Assembly: GCF_000369805.1 (NCBI RefSeq)
Contig: NZ_KB850224.1
Coordinates: 977,924 to 1,041,923 of the forward strand
Reading direction: 5' to 3'
Length of the DNA: 64,000 nucleotides
Origin: Acinetobacter sp. NIPH 2100
Lineage (GTDB): Bacteria; Pseudomonadota; Gammaproteobacteria; Pseudomonadales; Moraxellaceae
The notes below the pieces were generated by a model. The model had not been told where the DNA came from, did no database searches, and saw nothing but the letters and a program-made list of their open reading frames with translations. Shown here piece after piece: positions 57,346 through 64,000 of this stretch. The stretch's first letter is position 1, and every line of letters starts with the position of its first letter. The translations under genes and the position numbers were made by a program.

Positions 57346-57827
57346 TTGGACTAGCTTTTGACAGGTTCATTAAGTTAGCTAGTTGTGAATAGGGGAGTTT
57401 TTGCATCCTATTTTTCAATTGAATTATTTTTGACAAAAATAAATAATCATTCAATCAGATATAAAGGACAATCAAAGTACAACATATGTTTCATCCCATG
57501 ATTGAACAGAGCAAATCAAAAGATTTTTAACCGTAGATGGTGGATCATGTTGCGCGGTAAGATTATGACAATCTGTACTTAAATCTTAGTGGATTAATAA
57601 AAAACAAATATAATTTTCTATCTGATATGAGAAAAAATCATAGGTTGAATACTTTTTCTCACTTTTTATTAATTTATATTTATGACACTTTATTAATAAT
57701 AAATAGCTTAATCGTAAATTAGGCTAGATGTACTTGCGCTGAGAAAGCATTTCAAAAAATTAAATAATTCTAGGACATATGTAGTTTTTACTACGTTGAA
57801 GATGTAACGGACAAATTAGGAGTGTCC
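57346..57827. other. AT-rich region between ssrA and the LysR gene
   Basis: This 480-bp region has no gene. It is very AT-rich with many A/T-tracts. I looked for a second copy of the ssrA 3' end (an attachment-site repeat) and for an integrase and found neither up to 64000. A short GTAG/CTAC inverted repeat lies at about 57781-57794, upstream of lysR. Confidence 0.5.
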
Positions 57828-58751
57828 ATGAAGATTAGGCCATTACCACCAATGAACAGCTTAATTGTATTCGAGGCAGCTGCACGCCACCTCAGTTTTA
57901 CAAAAGCTGCAGATGAATTAAATGTTACTCAAGGAGCAATTAGTCGCCAAATCAGACACCTTGAAGAATATTTAGGTAAAGAGTTATTTATTCGTGCAAA
58001 TCGTAATATTTCACTCACACCTACGGGGCTACAGTATTATCAGACGATTTATAGTGCGTTACAGGAAGTTTCTCAAGCTACAGCTGAGATAAAGAAATGG
58101 CAAGGTGAGCATCAGGTTACGGTTGTCACAACCAATGCCATGGCTGCACTCTGGCTTTTACCTAAAGTAGCTACTTTTCAGCAGAATGAGGGAGTTGATT
58201 TAAGAATTTTAACCACTGAAAATATTCTTGATTTGCATAAAATGGATTGTGATTTAGCATTATTTTATAGCAAGGCACCTCCCGCAAATATGAAGGTAAC
58301 TCCATTATTTCCTGAAGAAGTATTTCCTGTGTGTAGTCCGCATTACTTGGCACAATTTCAAGGAGAGATTACGCCTGACAAGATTTTTGGCAAAAGCCTA
58401 CTTTCTTTGGATGAATCACAAAAAGATTGGATTAACTGGGCAGAATGGTTTGCTTTAGTGGGGTATCCAATGTTTAAACCCAAAAATAGAGTGAATATAA
58501 ATAATTATCCTTTATTAATTCAAGCCGCTATAAATGGTCAAGGTATAGCTCTAGCGTGGGGATCTTTAGTGGACGATTACTTGAAGAGCGGAGCTTTAGT
58601 TCGCCCTGTAGAAACTGTTCTTCGCACTCAGGCAAATTTTTGTATGTTAGAGCCGACAGACAGAGGTGTGATTCCTTCAAGTGTAAAACAGTTTCGTAAT
58701 TGGCTCTTGGAACAGTTACCTGGCCAAGTAGGGCAGAAAGGATTAAATTAA
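57828..58751 (+). CDS. LysR family transcriptional regulator (GcvA-like)
   Basis: The 307-residue LTTR starts MKIRPLPPMNSLIVFEAAAR, has the HTH (LSFTKAADELNVTQGAISRQ) and a substrate-binding domain. The ATG at 57828 is chosen (AGGAG, five bases upstream) over a GTG two codons earlier. The N-terminus is the GcvA/AmpR-like subgroup type. It is convergent with the DddP-like gene and is the only regulator in the block with the transporters, so it probably controls them; this is inference. Confidence 0.85.
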   Translation: MKIRPLPPMNSLIVFEAAARHLSFTKAADELNVTQGAISRQIRHLEEYLGKELFIRANRNISLTPTGLQYYQTIYSALQEVSQATAEIKKWQGEHQVTVVTTNAMAALWLLPKVATFQQNEGVDLRILTTENILDLHKMDCDLALFYSKAPPANMKVTPLFPEEVFPVCSPHYLAQFQGEITPDKIFGKSLLSLDESQKDWINWAEWFALVGYPMFKPKNRVNINNYPLLIQAAINGQGIALAWGSLVDDYLKSGALVRPVETVLRTQANFCMLEPTDRGVIPSSVKQFRNWLLEQLPGQVGQKGLN

Positions 58752-58774
58752 TTTAACACTAATTTTTTCTGTAG

Positions 58775-58806
58775 AAAAACTAGGAATATTAGTATTCCTA
58801 GTTTTA
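58775..58806. terminator. bidirectional terminator between lysR and the DddP-like gene
   Basis: AAAAACTAGGAATA and TATTCCTAGTTTT form a 13-bp stem with a four-base loop, flanked by A- and T-runs, separating convergent genes. Confidence 0.92.
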
Positions 58807-58817
58807 AAAATCATAGA

Positions 58818-60116
58818 CTATTTTGACAAAAGCTGTGTTTCAAAAGGATATAATGTAAGAACTTCAGGGCCATTCTCTGTAATTAAAACTTGATTTTCCA
58901 ACTTGACACCAGAACCACCTGCTTTATGGCCTACATAACTTTCAACACACATCACCATTCCTGGTTCTAATACACCATCGTAGCCATAACTTTCCCAAGC
59001 TTCCTTAAAATAGATGCCCGGAGCCTCGTCGCATAAACCAACTCCGTGGTAAAGAAAGGAATAATGGTTATATTCATTTGGGTCGTATTGTAAAGCGTTG
59101 TGTGTAAGTTCTTTAAAGGTTGTACCTGAGCGCAATAATTCGGTATTAAACTGAATTTGATCGTATGCCATTTGATATATATTTTTTTGCTCAGATGTCG
59201 GAGCTTTAGTACCACATAACCATGTGCGTGAGGTATCAACACAAACGCCATAAGCACCAATCATGTCTGTATCAAAGCCAACCAGATCGCCATTTTCGAT
59301 AATGCGACCACTACATTCTTGATACCATGGATTGCAACGCGGTCCAGAGGAGAGTAAACGAGTTTCAATCCATTCACCCCCGCGGGCAATATTTTCAGCG
59401 TGTAAATATGACCATAAACGTTGCTCTGAAATGCCTGGTTCTAAATGGCTATGCATGATTTTTATTGCAGCATCTGTCGCATGGACTGCACATCGCATTG
59501 CATTGATTTCATCTTCACCTTTAATGGCTCGAGCAAGCTCCATAATCACTTCACCATTTTCAATGCTCAAGCCTAGGTGTTCTAGTTCTTTTATCCCTTC
59601 ATCATTACATTTATCTATAGCAATTTTTTTATTACCTTTTCCAAGTTCTAACACAACATCGTAGATTTCATTAGCCCACTTTTTTGCTTGTTCATCAATT
59701 CGAGTACCAGCACAGAAATAGAACCATGAAATACATGGGCGTATTTGTGTTACAACTTTAGAATGGTCAGCTAAAAAGTCACAGTGATCGAATTCCCACA
59801 GCACGACCTTACCCTCAGCAGAAACATAGGTATATCTTCCAGCATTATGCAGCAACCAAACTTGCATATTTGTCGTGCCTGTTGTGTAACGGATATTAAT
59901 AGGGTCATAGAGCAAAATACCTGCTAACCCTTGTTGTTTGAGTAAGGCACAAATTCTATCTAGACGATATTGGTGCATACGATCAAGGTTTGGGAGGGTC
60001 AGACCTGCTTGTTGCCATTCAGAAGTTGCTAAATCACCTGGGCCAATCTGATGCATATTTAAATGTTCAGGATGACGATTACCTATACGGTTTTGATGAG
60101 GTCTCATATTTTTCAT
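58818..60116 (-). CDS. dddP: DddP-like M24 superfamily enzyme (putative DMSP lyase)
   Basis: The 432-residue protein has a creatinase/Xaa-Pro-peptidase (M24) fold and looks closest to DddP, which cleaves dimethylsulfoniopropionate to acrylate and dimethyl sulfide. Motifs: DPINIRYTTGTTNMQVW (71-87), LHAENIARGGEWIETRLLSS (238-257), FDTDMIGAYGVCVDTSRTW (281-299) and HGVGLCDE (357-364). The metal ligands recalled for Roseovarius/Ruegeria-type DddP (Asp295, Asp297, Asp307, His371, Glu406, Glu421) map to Asp282, Asp284, Asp294, His357, Glu392 and Glu407 at a constant offset of 13 or 14; the proposed catalytic Asp377 maps to Asp363. The start follows AAGGAAG. Other M24 functions remain possible; the substrate is unproven. 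Confidence 0.68.
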   Translation of the reverse strand: MKNMRPHQNRIGNRHPEHLNMHQIGPGDLATSEWQQAGLTLPNLDRMHQYRLDRICALLKQQGLAGILLYDPINIRYTTGTTNMQVWLLHNAGRYTYVSAEGKVVLWEFDHCDFLADHSKVVTQIRPCISWFYFCAGTRIDEQAKKWANEIYDVVLELGKGNKKIAIDKCNDEGIKELEHLGLSIENGEVIMELARAIKGEDEINAMRCAVHATDAAIKIMHSHLEPGISEQRLWSYLHAENIARGGEWIETRLLSSGPRCNPWYQECSGRIIENGDLVGFDTDMIGAYGVCVDTSRTWLCGTKAPTSEQKNIYQMAYDQIQFNTELLRSGTTFKELTHNALQYDPNEYNHYSFLYHGVGLCDEAPGIYFKEAWESYGYDGVLEPGMVMCVESYVGHKAGGSGVKLENQVLITENGPEVLTLYPFETQLLSK

Positions 60117-60203
60117 ATTGCTTCCTTGATGAGATTTATCTTCCTATGACTCTTTGTTAGAAATTTTTTATGATCTAACTGTTTGTTTTAAATTGAAAAT
60201 ATA

Positions 60204-60245
60204 AGTTTAGAAGAGGGTTTTTATATTATAACTCTCTTCTAAACT
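60204..60245 (-). terminator. hairpin downstream of BCCT transporter 1
   Basis: AGTTTAGAAGAG and CTCTTCTAAACT form a perfect 12-bp stem with a U-rich continuation on the minus strand, 19 bp after the stop. It would separate the transporter transcript from the DddP-like gene. Confidence 0.7.
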
Positions 60246-60263
60246 GCGAGATGGAAGTCCAGA

Positions 60264-61940
60264 TTATGCTTCAGGCTCAATCTTCGGATGTTTAGGTACA
60301 ACGTTAATATTTGCTATATCTTCTTGCCGAAAAGCTTTCATAAGTGCTACAGCCATAATTGTGAGCAAGACAATAATAGGGAAGCCAAACAGTGTGACAG
60401 CAGCTTGAATTGCTTTTAGCCCCCCTACATAAAGCAAACCTAGACTAATTGCAGTAACAAACACACACCACAAAAGACGAGTACGGATGGGAGTGTCTTT
60501 TTCAGATAAGGTATCAAGGAAACATAGAACATGTGTTCCGCCATCTTGTGATGTTACAAGATAAGTAATGAGTAGAAGACAGGTTGCAATACTAAGAATT
60601 TGTCCAAAAATACCTCCTCCTCCAACAGCATCAAACAAAGCAAAAACGGCGAGGGTACTGTCTTTTTGTGTCGCTTTTACTATAGGGCCACCAGTAAACT
60701 CTTCGTGTGGTTCTGCTTTATTCTCAGTTTGAGAAGTAATTGTAGGATGGGTTGTAGCCGTAGTTGATTGGGTATTTTCTACCAAAGCTGATTGCTGTTT
60801 TTCAAATGTATGTCTAGAGTCTTGTTCAATTTTTAGAGCTGAACCGCCGAACACTGCAAACCAGAAAAATGTAACCAAAGTTGGAACAACAAGCACACCT
60901 GCGATGAGTTGACGGATAGTACGACCTTTTGAAATTTTAGCAATGAACATACCTACAAACGGAGCCCAAGTTGACCACCATAACCAGTAGAAAGCTGTCC
61001 ACCAGTTTTGCCACTCAGAGTCTTTTTGAGTATCGCTCCACAAACTCATTCCTACAAAATTAGAAGTATAGTTACCAATACCTTCTAAGTAGGAATTGGT
61101 AATGTATCTCGCAGGTCCAATGAGCATAAGGATTACAATCAAAATGATTGATAGGATAATATTAAGTTCAGAAATACGGCGCATTCCTGTACCAATACCG
61201 CGCACTACAGAGAAAGTGGCAATACTGGATAAGGTAATCATGAGAATAAATTGAACAGTTGTGTTGGTTTCTAGGCCAAAAACTTTATGTAATCCCGCAT
61301 TTATTTGTAAAACACCTAAAGCGAGAGTTTGAGAGATACCAAAAGTTGTGACAACAATTACGACAATATCAATAAAATGTCCGATAGGACCATAAATACG
61401 ATCGCCAATAAGCGGATGTAAAATTGAACGTAAAGAGAAAGGTAGGCCTTTACGATAAGAAAAATAACCGATTGCTAACGCTGCAATACAGTAAACAGAC
61501 CAAGCATGTAATCCCCAGTGAAAGTAGGTAATTTGCATTGCCATACTAGCTGCTTCATCTGTTAAGCCTTTTGTAAATGGATTACTCGCATAATGGTTCA
61601 TTGGTTCAGCAACGCCCCAAAATACTAAACCGACTCCCATGGCACATGAAAACAGCATCGAAATCCATGCAAAATAACTGTATTCAGGTTTATCTGTATC
61701 TTTTCCCAGTTTTATTAAACCATAACGGCTGCACATGACATAAATTAAGAAAAAGCAGATCGCTGTAACAGATAGTAAAATGAACCATTTCATATTGCGC
61801 AGTAAGGCGCTTGATAAATCAGCAAATATTTTCGCTGCTTCGTTTGCATAAATTGCGCAAAAAAGTACAAATGCGACTACTAATATTTTTGAAATAAGTG
61901 AAACCGCAGAATTGGATTCAGCAACCCTTGTTGTACGCAT
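60264..61940 (-). CDS. BCCT family osmolyte/onium transporter 1
   Basis: The 558-residue betaine/choline/carnitine transporter imports quaternary ammonium or related sulfonium solutes. Motifs: AMGVGLVFWGVAEPMNHY (third helix), AWSVYCIAALAIGYFSYRKG, and WLWWSTWAPFVGMFIAKISK (aromatic box, eighth helix). An extra T/Q/E-rich loop of about 60 residues follows GGSALKIE before AVFALFDAV. The start is the ATG at 61940 (AAGGAGGAG, seven bases upstream) rather than a start eight codons earlier. It is the downstream copy of a tandem pair. Whether it carries betaine, choline or DMSP is not determinable. Confidence 0.88.
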   Translation of the reverse strand: MRTTRVAESNSAVSLISKILVVAFVLFCAIYANEAAKIFADLSSALLRNMKWFILLSVTAICFFLIYVMCSRYGLIKLGKDTDKPEYSYFAWISMLFSCAMGVGLVFWGVAEPMNHYASNPFTKGLTDEAASMAMQITYFHWGLHAWSVYCIAALAIGYFSYRKGLPFSLRSILHPLIGDRIYGPIGHFIDIVVIVVTTFGISQTLALGVLQINAGLHKVFGLETNTTVQFILMITLSSIATFSVVRGIGTGMRRISELNIILSIILIVILMLIGPARYITNSYLEGIGNYTSNFVGMSLWSDTQKDSEWQNWWTAFYWLWWSTWAPFVGMFIAKISKGRTIRQLIAGVLVVPTLVTFFWFAVFGGSALKIEQDSRHTFEKQQSALVENTQSTTATTHPTITSQTENKAEPHEEFTGGPIVKATQKDSTLAVFALFDAVGGGGIFGQILSIATCLLLITYLVTSQDGGTHVLCFLDTLSEKDTPIRTRLLWCVFVTAISLGLLYVGGLKAIQAAVTLFGFPIIVLLTIMAVALMKAFRQEDIANINVVPKHPKIEPEA

Positions 61941-61954
61941 AACTCCTCCTTGGA

Positions 61955-62060
61955 TGCGTTGCAAACAGCTAGAATCATTAGCTGTTTTATACGGATAATA
62001 CAGAGTAATGAGGAGTGCTAATTTTGCTCAACCGATTTATTTTCACTCTTGAGTGAGTTT
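61955..62060 (-). promoter_or_regulatory. duplicated leader of BCCT gene 1
   Basis: This stretch resembles 63869-63978. It starts TGCGTTGCA, then an inverted repeat ACAGCTA/TAGCTGT (61965-61971 with 61979-61985), a -10-like TATTAT/TATGAT preceded by TG on the minus strand, and TGCTCAAC. Likely contains promoter and LysR-type or other operator. Confidence 0.45.
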
Positions 62061-62115
62061 TTATCATAGGTCTTTATATAAAAATAATGTGAAAAGATTC
62101 ACATTTTAAAATTGA

Positions 62116-62135
62116 CTAGAAGTGAAAACTTCTAG
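62116..62135 (-). terminator. hairpin downstream of BCCT transporter 2
   Basis: CTAGAAGT and ACTTCTAG form a perfect 8-bp stem (62116-62123 with 62128-62135) with a U-rich continuation on the minus strand. It suggests separate transcripts for the two transporters. Confidence 0.6.
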
Positions 62136-62156
62136 CCAATTGAAGCGCATAATTAA

Positions 62157-63854
62157 TTACTCAACAATCAGTTGATCGTTTAAGTCGTTCGTTTCTTTTC
62201 TAGGTGTTTCGACTAACTTCTTATCTAATTTAGGAGAATTGGCGTGAATATAAATTATTTCACGCTCCTGTACTTTAGGATCTTCTCGTAGGCTTCTCAT
62301 CAATGAAAAACACATAATTCCTAACAGAATTGAGATAGGGAAACCCGCAATGATACAAGCTGTTTTTATAGCTGTTAGTCCGCCAGCAAGTAGTAATCCT
62401 CCACCAATTAAGGGAATGATAATACTCCAGATCAGCCGAATTCCGATTGAAGGATCTGTTGCTCCATAAGAATCCAAGAAACAAAGAACTAATATTCCAG
62501 AGTTTACTAAGGTAATGACATGAATTGCTAAGAGTAAGCAAAGTAATGCACTGAGAATAATTTTAGTATCGGAGCTTGGTGCGAGATGATCAAAGAACAC
62601 GAATACCGCTCGTGCGGGATCTTGTTTGGTTGCCTCGGTGATAGTAAGTTCATGAGCTGGAACTTTATCAACTGATACAGTGGAAGGGGTATTCGTAACA
62701 ATTGTAGAGGTTGTTGGCTGGTGAGTAGTTTTCTCTATTTTCAGTGCTGCTCCGCCAAATGCAGCTATCCAAAGAAATGTAAGGAGAGTGGGGGCGGCAA
62801 GTGAGCCTAGGATAACTTGCCGAATGGTACGTCCTTTTGATATTCGAGCAATAAATAATCCTACAAATGGTGCCCAAGTCATCCACCAAGGCCAATAATA
62901 AGCTGTCCATGAGTTCTGCCAACCAGAATCTTTTTGCGCATCACTCCATAAGCTCATACCAACAATGTTTTGTAGATAGTCACCAATACCTTCAAAAAAT
63001 GTATTTAAAATATAATGCGTCGAACCAATAAAGATAATGATAAATACTAAAAGGTAAGAAAGAACCATATTACCTTCAGCAATAAATTTAAATCCTTTAC
63101 TGATGGCAGATAATAGAGAAATAGTTGCTAGTGCACAAAGTACTAACACTAGGATTAATTGGATTTTCACATCCATATTAATTCCGAAAGTATGATTAAG
63201 ACCCGTATTTAGCTCTAGAATTCCCATACTTAATGATTGTGAAATACCAAAAGCAGTAATGACAATTGTTAATGTATCGACGATATCTCCAATTGGGCCA
63301 TATATTTTTTTACCAATCAAAGGGTATAAAATTGAGCGCATTGCGAAGGGTAAATCTTTACGATAGGAAAAATAGCCAAGCGCAACTGCGACTAAACAAA
63401 ATAATCCCCAAGGATGTAAGCCCCAATGGAAAAATGTCAATTGCATTGCCATACGGGCAGATTCATCAGATAACCCAGGTGTAAAAGGGTTACTAGCATA
63501 ATGACTAATTGGTTCAGCTACAGACCAAAACATCAGCCCAATACCCATGCCACAAGAAAAAAGCATACATATCCAAGCCAAATTACTATATTCAGGCTTT
63601 TCGTTATCTTTTCCTAATTTGATTTGCCCAAAGCGGCTCATACATAAGTAAAGAAGAAATACTAATAGGCTTGTAGCTAGCAATAAGAGATACCATTTTG
63701 CATTCTGCAATAAAACATTGGAGATGAGTTGAAAGTACTCGCCAGCCTGTTTTTCCTTAAAAATACAGAATGCAATGAAAACAAATAGTAATAGCTTAGA
63801 GGCAATCGTAACTGTGGGATTAAGTCCTTTGAGGACTCCTGTTGTTGTACGCAT
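62157..63854 (-). CDS. BCCT family osmolyte/onium transporter 2
   Basis: The 565-residue paralogue of transporter 1 has GMGIGLMFWSVAEPISHY, AYYWPWWMTWAPFVGLFIAR and ISKGRTIRQV. The third-helix glycine string GMGIG matches the Na+-coupled BetP type more than copy 1 (AMGVG). It has a similar extra loop (KIEKTTHQPTTSTIV and following), and C-terminal charged residues. The start at 63854 follows AAAGGAG. Duplication is older than the leader similarity might suggest, because the loops have diverged. The substrate is unknown. Confidence 0.88.
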   Translation of the reverse strand: MRTTTGVLKGLNPTVTIASKLLLFVFIAFCIFKEKQAGEYFQLISNVLLQNAKWYLLLLATSLLVFLLYLCMSRFGQIKLGKDNEKPEYSNLAWICMLFSCGMGIGLMFWSVAEPISHYASNPFTPGLSDESARMAMQLTFFHWGLHPWGLFCLVAVALGYFSYRKDLPFAMRSILYPLIGKKIYGPIGDIVDTLTIVITAFGISQSLSMGILELNTGLNHTFGINMDVKIQLILVLVLCALATISLLSAISKGFKFIAEGNMVLSYLLVFIIIFIGSTHYILNTFFEGIGDYLQNIVGMSLWSDAQKDSGWQNSWTAYYWPWWMTWAPFVGLFIARISKGRTIRQVILGSLAAPTLLTFLWIAAFGGAALKIEKTTHQPTTSTIVTNTPSTVSVDKVPAHELTITEATKQDPARAVFVFFDHLAPSSDTKIILSALLCLLLAIHVITLVNSGILVLCFLDSYGATDPSIGIRLIWSIIIPLIGGGLLLAGGLTAIKTACIIAGFPISILLGIMCFSLMRSLREDPKVQEREIIYIHANSPKLDKKLVETPRKETNDLNDQLIVE

Positions 63855-63868
63855 AACTACTCCTTTGT

Positions 63869-63978
63869 TGCGTTGCATTTAGCTAAAAACTATTAGCTGT
63901 TATGTGCAAATCATACAGGGTAGTTAGGAGGATAGAGTTTACTCAACCTACTTATTCTCAAGGGTTAATGAGTTTTTC
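63869..63978 (-). promoter_or_regulatory. duplicated leader of BCCT gene 2
   Basis: This is the counterpart of 61955-62060: TGCGTTGCA, AGCTA/TAGCT inverted arms (63881-63885 with 63894-63898), TG plus TATGAT on the minus strand, TACTCAACC and an A/T-rich end. No good -35 is seen at 17 bp, consistent with an activator-dependent promoter. Confidence 0.45.
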
Positions 63979-64000
63979 TCATGGATGTATTTTTGTGGAT

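Noticed and set aside
57236..57454. Open reading frame on the minus strand with WRWRESNPRPPALRPRIL-like text
   Set aside because: It is antisense to the 3' end of tmRNA; this text is a well-known false ORF opposite tRNA-like sequences.
57302..64000. Integrase or attachment-site duplicate next to ssrA
   Set aside because: I found no recombinase frame and no second copy of the ssrA 3' end in the window.

Overview
The window reads as a stretch of an Acinetobacter chromosome (Gammaproteobacteria, Moraxellaceae). The evidence is the low G+C content, the gene content (rpsL-rpsG-fusA-tuf, paired PF10118 hydrolases, an antABC set whose subunit lengths match my memory of A. baylyi, adjacent pilT/pilU, olsB) and a tmRNA encoding an ANDESYALAA tag. 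It is mostly housekeeping core with two catabolic or accessory blocks on the right.

Region by region. 1-4.6 kb: str operon (rpsL partial, rpsG, fusA, tuf). 4.8-6.8 kb: two paralogous PF10118 hydrolases sharing a 39-bp upstream element. 6.9-10.5 kb: rimI, both N-degron aminoacyl transferases (bpt/ate and aat) and a methyltransferase. 10.6-20.5 kb: trxB, ftsK, minCDE, a voltage-sensor-like membrane protein, an acyltransferase and an OmpA-type lipoprotein. 20.6-31.2 kb: rep, dut, a phosphohexomutase with argB, olsB, a glutamine amidotransferase, a hemerythrin, a transporter with rnfH, bamE and fur. 31.3-44.9 kb: pilU/pilT, yggS, a SUKH protein, sbcCD, small enzymes, thiO and hemB.

45.0-50.3 kb, followed by the antisense gene at 50.3-51.3 kb, is an anthranilate-to-catechol module: antABC, an aromatic-acid/H+ symporter and an AraC/XylS regulator. 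Upstream of antA are two direct half-sites 21 bp apart with the layout expected for that regulator class. 51.8-56.8 kb: emrAB-type efflux and a lipoprotein gamma-glutamyltransferase.

At 56.9-57.3 kb lies ssrA (tmRNA). To its right is a metabolic block: a LysR regulator, an M24-fold protein that looks like the DMSP lyase DddP with all six metal ligands and the proposed catalytic Asp present, and two tandem BCCT osmolyte transporters with duplicated leaders. This is the best candidate for an unusual system: uptake and cleavage of DMSP or a similar onium compound.

Several intergenic stretches hold strong secondary structure without an assigned function: 15.33-15.39, 26.6-26.8, 41.8-41.9 and 43.6-43.8 kb. 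All function calls come from reading the sequence; no database search was possible.
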